Virus record (IMG/VR): IMGVR_UViG_3300049617_000453
Span: 1-20,875 of that record
Length of the DNA stretch: 20,875 bases
DNA from: a virus
Strand: one strand, 5' to 3'
Positions within the stretch are counted from its first letter, which is position 1. Each line of letters opens with the position of its first letter. Position numbers and translations under genes: made by a program. Positions 7,401-15,677 of this stretch are shown here, piece by piece. The notes beneath the pieces are model-generated. The model was not told the DNA's origin and did not search any database. It was given only the letters and a program-made list of their open reading frames with translations.

Positions 7401-8636
7401 ATGCAATTTTCCACCGCACCTGGCGTCGTCGCTCTCGGCAGCGGCGACCGGCCCATCTCCACCGCGACTGTCGGCGATTGCACCAGCGGCAATCCGTCCG
7501 CAGTTCCACCTGTGCTGCCCAGCGAAATCTGGGCCGCGGACATGAACATGGTGCTCTACGAGTTGTGCAATGTAGTCACGGCGGCTGGGCTGACACTCTC
7601 CACGGTGACTCTCAACCAGGTGGCGACCGCGATCGGGGTGATGATCAACGATAAAATCTTCGTGCCGGAGTATATTCCCGAAGGATCGAACACCGTCGCC
7701 CTGACCACCACACAGATCGACGCCAGCGCGATCATTGTCATCAACGGAACCCCGGCGGGAACAGTGACCGTGAATTTCCCGGCGGGGGCCGGGTGGAGCG
7801 GCATTTTACGCAACGCCACCGCCCAGCCATTGAGCGTGGCAGTCACAGGTCAAGCTGGCGATGTCGCGGAGACGCCTGGGACAATCCCGCCAACAACGGT
7901 TCTGGCATATTCGAGCAAGGAAATCTGGTCGGACGGCGCGGCGGTCTATCTGGCCACGGCCGATGGCGGCGACCTGAATATCGCCAATAATTCCTCGATC
8001 ACCGGCATTCCGACCCTGATCGCCAACGCGATCGCGGCGATCCCTCATGGTGTGGAGTATTTTGGGCAGGGCGCGATGACCTGGACCGTGCCCGCCGGTG
8101 TTTATTCGGTAAAAATCTGGTTGTGCGGCGCAGCGGGTGGTGGTGGTGGTGGTGTGGCCAGTGCGGCGGGAGGCGGCGGCGCCGGCGGATCGGTTTTGCG
8201 CATCGCCGAGCAGGTCGTGCCGGGTCAGGTGCTCGCGGGGGGCATCGGCGCCGGTGGGGCCGGGGGCGCTGCTGGCGCGGGTGGCGCCCAAGGTGGCACC
8301 ACGACCTTCGCCGGCCGCAGCCTCACTGGTGGCGCGGGCGGGACGGGCGGCACATCCGGCTCCGCGCTCGGTTTGGGGGGCAATATCGGCAGCGTGAGCG
8401 GGCTGGTTGCCGGCGACGTCTCCCTGGGCGCCGGCGACGGCACCGCGGGCTCCTCGTCCGGCGGGATTTACATGGGCGGCGCGGGCGGCTTCCCCAACTT
8501 TATCGGCGGTGCAGGCGCGTCCGGCTCTCTCGGCAATGGCGCGTCCGGGCTCGGGCCCGGCGCGGGAGGCGCGGGCGGCGCGAACGGCACGCCGGGCGGC
8601 CCGGGCGGCGACGGCGCGGTGCTGATCGAATGGTAG
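7401..8636 (+). CDS. Glycine-rich tail-fibre / receptor-binding protein
   Basis: 411 residues from ATG 7401, four bases after the gp48 stop. An in-frame ATG at 7365 would overlap gp48 and adds no conserved-looking sequence. The N-terminus (about 1-90: FSTAPGVVALGSGDRPIST...PSEIWAADMNMVLYELCNVVTAAGLTLS) resembles tail-associated attachment regions. Residues about 225-242 (MTWTVPAGVYSVKIWLCGA) lead into roughly 165 residues dominated by Gly, with GGGGGG and repeated GGAGG units, ending GGPGGDGAVLIEW. The TVPAGVYSVK-plus-glycine architecture and terminal GGxGGDGxVxIEW are typical of glycine-rich domains on phage fibres and adhesins. It probably packs as polyglycine helices at the fibre tip and contacts the host surface. 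Receptor unknown. Confidence 0.75.
   Translation: MQFSTAPGVVALGSGDRPISTATVGDCTSGNPSAVPPVLPSEIWAADMNMVLYELCNVVTAAGLTLSTVTLNQVATAIGVMINDKIFVPEYIPEGSNTVALTTTQIDASAIIVINGTPAGTVTVNFPAGAGWSGILRNATAQPLSVAVTGQAGDVAETPGTIPPTTVLAYSSKEIWSDGAAVYLATADGGDLNIANNSSITGIPTLIANAIAAIPHGVEYFGQGAMTWTVPAGVYSVKIWLCGAAGGGGGGVASAAGGGGAGGSVLRIAEQVVPGQVLAGGIGAGGAGGAAGAGGAQGGTTTFAGRSLTGGAGGTGGTSGSALGLGGNIGSVSGLVAGDVSLGAGDGTAGSSSGGIYMGGAGGFPNFIGGAGASGSLGNGASGLGPGAGGAGGANGTPGGPGGDGAVLIEW
8127..8625 (+). repeat. Glycine-rich low-complexity repeat tract
   Basis: Codons 243-408 of the fibre gene are mostly GGC/GGT/GCG, encoding GGAGG, GAGGAG and similar units. It is imperfect rather than a clean tandem array, so slippage is possible but not shown. 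Confidence 0.7.
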
Positions 8637-8640
8637 AGTG

Positions 8641-9522
8641 ATGAGCGGCACCACGCTCCTTTCGCCGAGTAACGCGAGAACGATTACGCTTGACCCCGCC
8701 AGGCCGATCTACGGAATTCCCGCGTGGCCGAACAAAAACGCGAACGATGCGCTCGATTACTGGTTCGATCTTTCGGGCGCGCTGCTCGACGGGTCGGACG
8801 GCGCATCGGCCTCGCTGGTTGCGGGGGTGCTGGAAGTGGTGGCTGGCGATAGCGCGCTCATCATGATCGGCGCGCCGCAACAGGGAAGCGCGGCGCCGCT
8901 TTACGCGCAAAACGGCTGGTTAATGGCGATGCTGGGGGGTGGCACACCTAACGCGGCCTATACCCTCATGCTCACCGCGGGAATTACCGGGGGCGGGATT
9001 ACCCGCACCTACACGCAACAGGTAACAATCCAAATGACTACGCAACAGTCCTACACCTCCGTCTTGCTTGGACCGCAAGCGGCGGTGCTGCTTGCCGGCG
9101 TAGATTTGTCCGAGAGCCTGGTGACCCCGACCGGCGGAACGCAGGAAACTCTGGCGACGGCGTTGGCTTCCGCGGGCGGCGGTGGCACCGCGGGGGTCAC
9201 GATCGATGACCTCACACAGCCTGCCGGCAACACCGCAATCACCGCATCCGTTTTGACCGCGCAGTGGACGCGCAGCACCTCCGCGAGCGCGGGCACCGGC
9301 GTCCGCATGCCCCTCCAGACACTCGCGGAGCCGGCGGAAGGCGCGCCGCCGATCGCTGGAAAACCGTTCACCTGGGTCAATCAGACCGGATCGATGGGCA
9401 TGTTCTATCCGCCGACCGGGCTCAATTTCACCGGCCTGGCCGTCAACCAGGGTGTTCCGGTGCCTTCCGGCACCGTGGTGACGGGAATCCAGTTCGCCGA
9501 CGGCGTTTGCGACATAGGATAA
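8641..9522 (+). CDS. Fibre-tail adaptor-like N-terminus with extended C-terminal domain; putative tail protein
   Basis: 293 residues from ATG 8641; the GTG immediately before (8638) would only add one residue. Residues 1-130 follow the pattern of phage fibre-tail adaptor proteins. A lysine/asparagine-containing lead (PNKNANDALDYWFDLSGALLDGSD) runs into a domain of alternating strands that ends TAGITGGGITRTYTQQVTIQM. The C-terminal half (about 185-293: TAGVTIDDLTQPAGNTAITASVLTAQWTRS ... MFYPPTGLNFTGLAVNQGVPVPSGTVVTGIQFADGVCDIG) is unrecognised and beta-rich. Lying between two fibre-like genes, it probably joins fibre to baseplate or decorates the fibre. Adaptor similarity is judged by eye; the C-terminal function is unknown. 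Confidence 0.55.
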   Translation: MSGTTLLSPSNARTITLDPARPIYGIPAWPNKNANDALDYWFDLSGALLDGSDGASASLVAGVLEVVAGDSALIMIGAPQQGSAAPLYAQNGWLMAMLGGGTPNAAYTLMLTAGITGGGITRTYTQQVTIQMTTQQSYTSVLLGPQAAVLLAGVDLSESLVTPTGGTQETLATALASAGGGGTAGVTIDDLTQPAGNTAITASVLTAQWTRSTSASAGTGVRMPLQTLAEPAEGAPPIAGKPFTWVNQTGSMGMFYPPTGLNFTGLAVNQGVPVPSGTVVTGIQFADGVCDIG

Positions 9523-9529
9523 TAACGCA

Positions 9530-12500
9530 ATGATTTTTCGTCTTCCTCTGCTGGTGGTGCTGCTGGCTGGTGTTGTCGCGCGCTCTGCGTTTGCGCAACT
9601 AAACCATTTGGACCCCGCGTTGACGGCGTCCGTGGCCTCCTTGCAGGGTCAGGTGACGACGTTGCAGAGCAGCCTGGCGGTCGATACCTCGGCAACCGCG
9701 CTAGAGGCGGCGTTGGGGAATTATTACGCGACACCAACGTCAGTCAGCGGCATGATCGCGTCCGATCTGACGGGCTACGTGACTGCGGCCACGCTCGCAA
9801 GTGATCTGTCGACGTATGAGACGCAATCCGAGCTGGCGACAACTTTGAGCGTGTATTCCACGACCACTGCCATGGACTCTGCGATTACCGCGGCGTTGGC
9901 GCCGTATGAGACGCAAGCCGCGCTGGTGACGGCGTTGGCGGCCTATGTGACCTCCGCCAGTCTCTCCACCACGCTCACAAGCTACGTGACCGCCACCACC
10001 CTGGCCGGCCAGCTCGCGGCCTATGAAACGCAGGCAGCGCTCGCGACGACACTTGGCGGGTATTCCACGACCACCGCGATGGATGCCGCGATCGCCGCCG
10101 CTCTGGCACCTTACGAGACTCAGTCCGCACTATCCGCGGCGCTCGGGAATTATGAGACGCAGGCGGCTCTGGCGACCACTCTCGCGGGGTATGTGACCTC
10201 CAGCGGCCTGACCACCGCGCTGGCGCCCTACCCGACCACAAGCGCGATGAACAGCGCGATTTCGGCGGCGATCGGCGGTGTTTCCTTTCCTGCGGCCAGC
10301 ACGGGAATTACGGGGGGCGTGCGGCTGGATTCCAGCGTCACAGGCAGTCCCGCGGTGATCAGCGCGGTCTCGCAATGGAGTGGCTTGAGCGGCCATGCGC
10401 TCGACGGCGCTACTCTGGTCGCGACCGGCGCGCAAAACGCGCTGGACGTCAACGATGCGATCGATCGCGGCGTAATCGACATTCGGGGTTTCGCCTCGGT
10501 TGGCGCGCCCTATTACGGAAACAGAACAGACTGGCATTGCGCAGTCGCGGTCAGCGGCGCGCAAGTGACATTTTCCGGTTGCAAGGGGCCGACCCCGGTG
10601 TTCACCGGCCGGTCGGGGCAGCTTATTTCCTTGCAAGCGATGGGCGTGATGCCCACGGCCGGGCCGGTCAACGGCATTGCGATCGCGCAGCCCAACACGT
10701 ATTCCTGGGGATCGGCATTTCCATCCCTCACCCTGTCCGACGTGTCGTTCACCGGGTCGGTTAGCGGCGCTACACTCACCGTTTCCGCGGTTGCCAGCGG
10801 GACCCTGGCGAGCGGAATGACGGTGAGCGGCGTCGGCGTGCCTTCCGGCCTTGTGATCGCATCGCAGCTAACGGGCAGCACAGGCGGGACCGGAACCTAT
10901 AGTCTGGCCACCACGCCCGGCACCGTGACGTCGGAGTCGATGACGGCGGCGATGGGCGAGGGCGCGCGGACCAAAATTGCCATGGCGGGCGTGGCGCCGG
11001 TGCTGCTGAGCGGAGATGACGGCGCGAATTGCCCGAACGGCACGTGGGATTTTTACAGCGGTGGCGCAGGATATGTGCCGATCTGGTTTTCCGCAACGGT
11101 GGTAAATGGCGCGATCTCCGGGGGGATCGCGCAGATACCGAACCCGATGTCAGGCGGCAACAGCACATTCGCGGGCGGTATTTCGGGCACCGTTCTCACC
11201 GTGCCTGCCAGCGCTACCGCCAGCGTGACCGGCAGCGGCGGCAGCGCGCTTATCACCGTCAATTATAGCAGCGGGCAGATCAATATCGGCGACGTGATTT
11301 CCGGGCCTGGAATCACCAGTAGCCCAACGGTTGTCTCGGAGATCCAGGCCACACCGACTCTAGTCTACCAGATCAGTTCGCCGCTGCCGTCCACGGTCGG
11401 CATCAATGTGACCGAGACCGCGACTTTTTCCGGTGCGGCGGCGGGAACGCTTGCGATCGGAGATGTGCTTTCCGGCACCAATGTCGCGCCGGGCACCTAC
11501 ATTCTGTATCAGAGCAGCGGCACTGCGGGTGGCGCGGGGACCTATGTACTTTCCGCGAGCTCCACCACCGGCGGCAGCGAGCTGCTGACAGAGGGGCTGC
11601 CTGGGTTTTTCTTCGACCATTTTCCGACCTCCGGCCAGGCTCTTCCCGCGCAGCCGTTCGGTGCGGCGCCTTGTTCCGTGCCGCCGCGCATCACCGCTTC
11701 GTTTATGGATGCGCAAATTATCGTCACCTACCCCGGAAAACGCTACGATAGCGCGACGGTGGCGGCGCTTTCTGGTGGAACCGTTGCGAGCGCGGGCAGT
11801 ATGGGCGCGGTTTCGGAATATCTTTACCCCGGTCCGCTCATGACCAGCATTGCGTCGGTGCAGTCCCCCCAGACCATTACCTTGACCACCGCGCCCGGCT
11901 ACACGCCCAGCGGTGCGGTGGACGGCGTGGCGGGGTCTGATGATGCACCCGCGTTCAACGCCGCCCGGTCCTGGCAGGGGACACTCGCGGCGCTGGGGAT
12001 CAACCGTCCGATCTATCTTCCGGTCGGCAACACGTATTTCGCCTCCGCATTGACGCCGGCGGTGAATTTCCAGGGGTCGGTGGTCGGGTCCGGCGCGGGC
12101 GATATCTCCACCGCAGTGATCGACCCCCGCGTTCCAAGCGGCAACGTCCTGGACTGCGACAATTCGTCCATCCTGTATCCCCAGGCCGGCATCTATGCCA
12201 GCAATACCCCGATCGCTCCCGCCTCTGCCACCGGATGCACTTATCGAGACATTACTTTGTTCGGGTGGAAAGAGTCGCCGAACCTTCAAAACGCCTATGC
12301 GATTTCAGGAACAAGTCAGTTCTCGCATATCGAGAATGTCGAAGCCGAGAACTTTAGCGGTAGCTGTTTACGGTTGGGCTACGCGGAGGCGAGCGGCGAC
12401 ACGGCGGGCGCATGGGAGGAGGCGACAATTTCCGGATCGGTGCGGTGCCGGTTCGACGGGTCTAAAACCGACGTGGATGCGCCTGTGATCGACGTGGATT

Positions 12501-14737
12501 CAGACCTCGCGTCCGTGACCAACACGGACGAAGGCGAAGCCGACATTACGGCGTATGGTCCGGGCAGCGAATGTATTTCTATACACAATGAAGGCACCAG
12601 CACGGCCAAGACGTCCCTGCTGCAATTCGCGATGGTAAGATGTGAAGGCGCGGTGTCATTCAACACCAATGCATTCGGGAATTTATATCCGTATGCCGGG
12701 TCAAACGGGGTGGCGAATGCGGATTTGGTGGATATCGGGTCGATCGACGGCGAGCAGGTCGAGGCGAACCCGGGCGGTAGCCGCATTACCTTCGGGACAC
12801 TGTGGGCGATTTCCCAGCAATTCGGTTTCGATGCGGTGAAAATGAGCGGCGAAGAACCGTCCGCCAGCCCGTTCGATACCAAAAACGTGATTTTCCAGAA
12901 TATCGTGGACAGTGGTGGCGCGTATGGCCCGGTCCTTGAAGTCAATGTCTGCGCGCGGTGCAGCTTCAACATCGCGGGCGGCGGCCTCCCGAAATGGGCA
13001 ACCGCGATCGTGGTCGGCCCCGCGACCAACGCGGCGTCTCAGGCCGCGGTGCAGCAGCTTTATGTAACGACGGACAGGTCTGCGTATGGGTCGTCAATCA
13101 ATACCCCTGATATTCCTCCTCTGTGGGCAGCGATCGACCCGACATCCGCAGCAGAGGTGACGATCAATGGGGTCAACGGCGATCCGACGGACCCGACCAC
13201 GGGCGGGAATTACACCCAGGGTGCATTCAATGTTCTGGGTAGCGTTTACCTCGCGGGGTGCAATGGGGTGCTGTCCGGCAGCGCGGGCGCGATTTCCTGC
13301 GGCGTCGCGGCGGCCGAGCAGACGCAGCTCTATTCCAATGCGGCCGGGGCCACGCGCGCGGCCTATGGTATCGGCACCGATGCGGAGACGGCTCCTGTCA
13401 CCAGTCTGACCGTTTCCTTCTACACCTCCGCGACGCCCAGCCCGGGGTACACCACACTGACCGTGAGCGGTGCGCCGCCTGCTTTCCAATCCGGTATGAC
13501 CGCCGAGGTCGGGTATTTCACCGCGCCCTACACGATAATCTCCACCAATCCGGGAGCCGACCAGGTGGTGGTTAGGGGTATCGTTACGCCGCTGGCCGGC
13601 GCGGCGCTGACCCTGAATTTTAATGTGGGTAGCTCGCCGTGCCTCGCGCAACTTTTTGATGACGATGGAAAATCGCTCGGCTGCGCGCTGAGTGCGGCGC
13701 GCGCGACTGGGATTTTAACGTTCGAGGCCGAGCCCTCGATCCCGACCGATAGCGGTGCCGATGCGAACCCGAGTTGGGCAACGAGCGAGGGATATCTTGC
13801 GTCGCAACTGGCAAACTACGTTGCGTCCAGCCAGCTCGGCGCGAGTTTCGGCGTCGCTACCCTGGACGGCACGGGGCATCTGACGTCCACGCAACTGCCA
13901 ACCAACGTGATCACCACTGCTCAGGTCAACGTGGCAAGCGGCGTGGCGGCGTTGAATTCTTCCAGCCAGCTTTTGACCGCAGAAATTCCAGGCACTGTGT
14001 TGACCGCCAGCAGCACGCTGACGCCCGCGCAGATGGGGAGCGGAACGGTGGGCTCCGGCGTGGTGATCAATGTGCCGACGCCCGCTTGCAATAGCAGCGG
14101 CACGCAGATCGTGGATGGTGCGTATGTGGCGAGTTGCGCGCCAACCGCGACTGCCGCCAGCCCGTTTTCCCTGCCGCACGGACTGGAGGCCAACAACTGG
14201 TATAGCACTGCGATGGGGGGGTCTATCGGGTCCGGCAGCATGGTGGTCAACCGGCGGTATGGTGCACTTTTTTATGTCCCGAATTCGAGCATCAGCCTCA
14301 AAACTCTGGGTTTTGTTTTGTCCTCGTCCGCCAGCGCGACCGGGAATTGCCGCGAATACGTGTTCGCTATTTCCGGCACTACGGACCAGCCGGGATCGCT
14401 GGTCACCAATGCCGACACGGGGAATATCTCAGTGACCAATGGCACCGCCGCCGGCGCCATCACCACCACACTCGCCACGCCAGCGACGCTGGCCCAGGGG
14501 TGGTATGTGCCTGCGCTGATTTGCGATACAGTGTATTCGGTTACCGGGCTGAGCTCCACGACGCCCAGCCTGTTCGGGGAATATGTGGTGGGCAGCGGCA
14601 GCGCGGGTAATGCGGGGTCGACGGCGGGTCCGACCAATGGTTACTACGCGGCATCGACGGTCACATCCGTCTCCAGTTTCGGCACCGCCTCTGTCCTTTC
14701 GGGGAATTTCATGCCCGTGATCGAACTCGGGTTCTGA
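9530..14737 (+). CDS. Giant repeat/beta-helix tail fibre or surface adhesin with N-terminal signal peptide
   Basis: 1735 residues from ATG 9530. Residues 1-22 (MIFRLPLLVVLLAGVVARSAFA, cut before Q23) form a convincing Sec signal, odd for a virion protein. Residues 83-250 hold about 13 units of 13 or 17 residues starting Y-x-T, such as YETQAALATTLAG and YSTTTAMDAAIAAALAP, probably a trimeric helical stalk. Related beta domains of the GxLxV...GTGGTGTYSL type lie near 407-472, 547-631 and 633-687. From about 770 a pectate-lyase-like right-handed beta-helix begins (DGVAGSDDAPAFNAA, then RPIYLPVGNTYF and a VVGSGAG turn), typical of tailspikes. Near 1420-1480 two copies of a fibre motif occur, GVATLDGTGHLTSTQLP and GVAALNSSSQLLTAEIP. 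The C-terminal 200 residues are beta-rich. Role inferred as polysaccharide recognition or depolymerisation; no catalytic residues identified. It may instead be a host surface protein. Confidence 0.72.
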   Translation: MIFRLPLLVVLLAGVVARSAFAQLNHLDPALTASVASLQGQVTTLQSSLAVDTSATALEAALGNYYATPTSVSGMIASDLTGYVTAATLASDLSTYETQSELATTLSVYSTTTAMDSAITAALAPYETQAALVTALAAYVTSASLSTTLTSYVTATTLAGQLAAYETQAALATTLGGYSTTTAMDAAIAAALAPYETQSALSAALGNYETQAALATTLAGYVTSSGLTTALAPYPTTSAMNSAISAAIGGVSFPAASTGITGGVRLDSSVTGSPAVISAVSQWSGLSGHALDGATLVATGAQNALDVNDAIDRGVIDIRGFASVGAPYYGNRTDWHCAVAVSGAQVTFSGCKGPTPVFTGRSGQLISLQAMGVMPTAGPVNGIAIAQPNTYSWGSAFPSLTLSDVSFTGSVSGATLTVSAVASGTLASGMTVSGVGVPSGLVIASQLTGSTGGTGTYSLATTPGTVTSESMTAAMGEGARTKIAMAGVAPVLLSGDDGANCPNGTWDFYSGGAGYVPIWFSATVVNGAISGGIAQIPNPMSGGNSTFAGGISGTVLTVPASATASVTGSGGSALITVNYSSGQINIGDVISGPGITSSPTVVSEIQATPTLVYQISSPLPSTVGINVTETATFSGAAAGTLAIGDVLSGTNVAPGTYILYQSSGTAGGAGTYVLSASSTTGGSELLTEGLPGFFFDHFPTSGQALPAQPFGAAPCSVPPRITASFMDAQIIVTYPGKRYDSATVAALSGGTVASAGSMGAVSEYLYPGPLMTSIASVQSPQTITLTTAPGYTPSGAVDGVAGSDDAPAFNAARSWQGTLAALGINRPIYLPVGNTYFASALTPAVNFQGSVVGSGAGDISTAVIDPRVPSGNVLDCDNSSILYPQAGIYASNTPIAPASATGCTYRDITLFGWKESPNLQNAYAISGTSQFSHIENVEAENFSGSCLRLGYAEASGDTAGAWEEATISGSVRCRFDGSKTDVDAPVIDVDSDLASVTNTDEGEADITAYGPGSECISIHNEGTSTAKTSLLQFAMVRCEGAVSFNTNAFGNLYPYAGSNGVANADLVDIGSIDGEQVEANPGGSRITFGTLWAISQQFGFDAVKMSGEEPSASPFDTKNVIFQNIVDSGGAYGPVLEVNVCARCSFNIAGGGLPKWATAIVVGPATNAASQAAVQQLYVTTDRSAYGSSINTPDIPPLWAAIDPTSAAEVTINGVNGDPTDPTTGGNYTQGAFNVLGSVYLAGCNGVLSGSAGAISCGVAAAEQTQLYSNAAGATRAAYGIGTDAETAPVTSLTVSFYTSATPSPGYTTLTVSGAPPAFQSGMTAEVGYFTAPYTIISTNPGADQVVVRGIVTPLAGAALTLNFNVGSSPCLAQLFDDDGKSLGCALSAARATGILTFEAEPSIPTDSGADANPSWATSEGYLASQLANYVASSQLGASFGVATLDGTGHLTSTQLPTNVITTAQVNVASGVAALNSSSQLLTAEIPGTVLTASSTLTPAQMGSGTVGSGVVINVPTPACNSSGTQIVDGAYVASCAPTATAASPFSLPHGLEANNWYSTAMGGSIGSGSMVVNRRYGALFYVPNSSISLKTLGFVLSSSASATGNCREYVFAISGTTDQPGSLVTNADTGNISVTNGTAAGAITTTLATPATLAQGWYVPALICDTVYSVTGLSSTTPSLFGEYVVGSGSAGNAGSTAGPTNGYYAASTVTSVSSFGTASVLSGNFMPVIELGF
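9776..10279 (+). repeat. Array of about 13 stalk repeats (13- and 17-residue units)
   Basis: Codons 83-250 encode units beginning Y[E/V/S/P]T with hydrophobic residues at fixed positions. Near-identical nucleotide words recur: variants of TATGAGACGCA for YETQ, and TATTCCACGACCAC for YSTTT. The order (V, E, S+insert, E, V, V, E, S+insert, E, E, V, P+insert) suggests duplication of multi-unit blocks, not simple drift. Confidence 0.8.
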
Positions 14738-14764
14738 CCGCTCCAGGACAGCCAAGGAAAGGCC

Positions 14765-15052
14765 ATGCATGATAGGACGGACGCGGAACGGACACGTGAC
14801 GTGCGGGAAAATGTCAGCGCTGCGCTGGGCTTCAACGTGGAAAGCAATGGCGACCGCGACACGGAGCGGCGCGATCGCGTGGCGCGGTTTATCGACGAGG
14901 GGTTGCGGCGTGAGGATCGCGCGGTGCAGCTGCGCGCCGCGATCGTGGGCCGTGGTCTGGCGCTTCTGGCCTCCGCGATCACCGGTATTGCTGCTGCATT
15001 GGCCAGCGGCGGAACGCATTGGATCAGGGTGATGAAGGAAATTCTGCAATGA
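14765..15052 (+). CDS. Small single-TM protein in the lysis region, holin candidate
   Basis: 95 residues. The ATG at 14765 has an excellent Shine-Dalgarno, AAGGAAAGG at 14753-14761. The first 55 residues are very charged (many Asp, Glu, Arg) and helical. Residues about 59-81 (AAIVGRGLALLASAITGIAAALA) form one membrane segment, followed by a short WIRVMKEILQ tail. I do not recognise the family. A C-terminal single TM next to an endolysin fits a small holin or an accessory (antiholin, membrane-anchored regulator). An unrelated tail-anchored protein cannot be excluded. The next gene overlaps as ATGA. Confidence 0.6.
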   Translation: MHDRTDAERTRDVRENVSAALGFNVESNGDRDTERRDRVARFIDEGLRREDRAVQLRAAIVGRGLALLASAITGIAAALASGGTHWIRVMKEILQ

Positions 15053-15204
15053 TCGCGGCAATGATCGATGTCGTCCGTAATCGGAAATTCCTGTTGCGAT
15101 GCGCGCTGCCGATGTTCGTTGCTGGCTACCTGTTCGGGAGCATCTACACGCATTACCTCGATGCGCTGGGCACGGGGTGCATTTCTGTCGTGATGCCGAA
15201 ATGA
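15049..15204 (+). CDS. Very small single-TM protein, holin/lysis candidate
   Basis: 51 residues; ATG 15049 overlaps the previous stop (ATGA) and its own stop overlaps the next ATG, so it is translationally sandwiched. An upstream in-frame ATG at 15019 is rejected because it lies deep in the previous gene. The sequence has a short basic N-terminus (VVRNRKFLLR), one TM segment at about 15-36 (LLRCALPMFVAGYLFGSIYTHY) and a short tail with a cysteine. Length and topology fit a class III-like holin or an antiholin partner of the 95-residue protein. No family recognised. Confidence 0.55.
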   Translation: MIAAMIDVVRNRKFLLRCALPMFVAGYLFGSIYTHYLDALGTGCISVVMPK

Positions 15205-15677
15205 GTGGGCTGTTTCTCGTTCACCTGAAGAGTCTGGTCGTGGTGCCCACCCTGGCCGCGTTGCCGGCTGGATATTCGTCGCAGGCGGCGGTGAATCTGC
15301 TGACCGGAATTGCGCTGGTGGAAAGCGGCGCGGAATATCTGGCGCAGATCGGTGGAGGGCCCGCGATCGGGCTGTGGCAGATGGAACCCGCGACGCACGA
15401 TGATTGCTGGGACAATTTCATCCGTTTGCGTCCCAGCCTGGTCACGGCGATGGCATGCTTGATGAATAGACAGCCGGAATACACCCAGCTGCAAGCCAAT
15501 CTGGCTTATGCGTGCGCGATGGCGCGGATAAAGATCATGCGCGCGCCCGAAGCTTTGCCGGACGCAAACGACGCCCCGAGAATGAGTGCCTACCACAAAG
15601 AGTTTTACAATACCTGTGGCGGCTCGGCGGACTCGCAGCACAACATCCCGGTTTTCCAGCAGGCTATCGACGCATGA
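15201..15677 (+). CDS. Endolysin, lytic transglycosylase/lysozyme-like
   Basis: 158 residues; ATG 15201 overlaps the previous TGA. The core LLTGIALVESGAEYLAQIGGGPAIGLWQMEPATHDDCWDNFIRLRP is the pattern of phage-type SLT/lysozyme-like endolysins. The catalytic Glu is E41 in the ES motif, followed by a GxGPAxGLxQMEPxT substrate-groove motif. The second half has a YTQLQANLAYACAMARIKIMRAPEALP helix and YHKEFYNTCGG, in which a conserved Tyr is likely part of the active-site cleft. It would cleave peptidoglycan glycan strands at lysis. The N-terminus is only weakly hydrophobic and contains a Lys, so I do not call a signal or SAR sequence. Export probably depends on a holin from the preceding genes. 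Confidence 0.8.
   Translation: MSGLFLVHLKSLVVVPTLAALPAGYSSQAAVNLLTGIALVESGAEYLAQIGGGPAIGLWQMEPATHDDCWDNFIRLRPSLVTAMACLMNRQPEYTQLQANLAYACAMARIKIMRAPEALPDANDAPRMSAYHKEFYNTCGGSADSQHNIPVFQQAIDA

Noticed and set aside
8123-8641. Alternative frames across the glycine-rich tract
   Set aside because: GC-repeat coding produces long Arg- or Ala-rich frames on all strands; only the 7401-8636 frame has sensible N- and C-termini.
15099-15200. N-terminal extension of the endolysin to 192 residues
   Set aside because: The extension lies inside the 51-residue gene and looks non-coding in that frame; ATG 15201 in the ATGA overlap is preferred.
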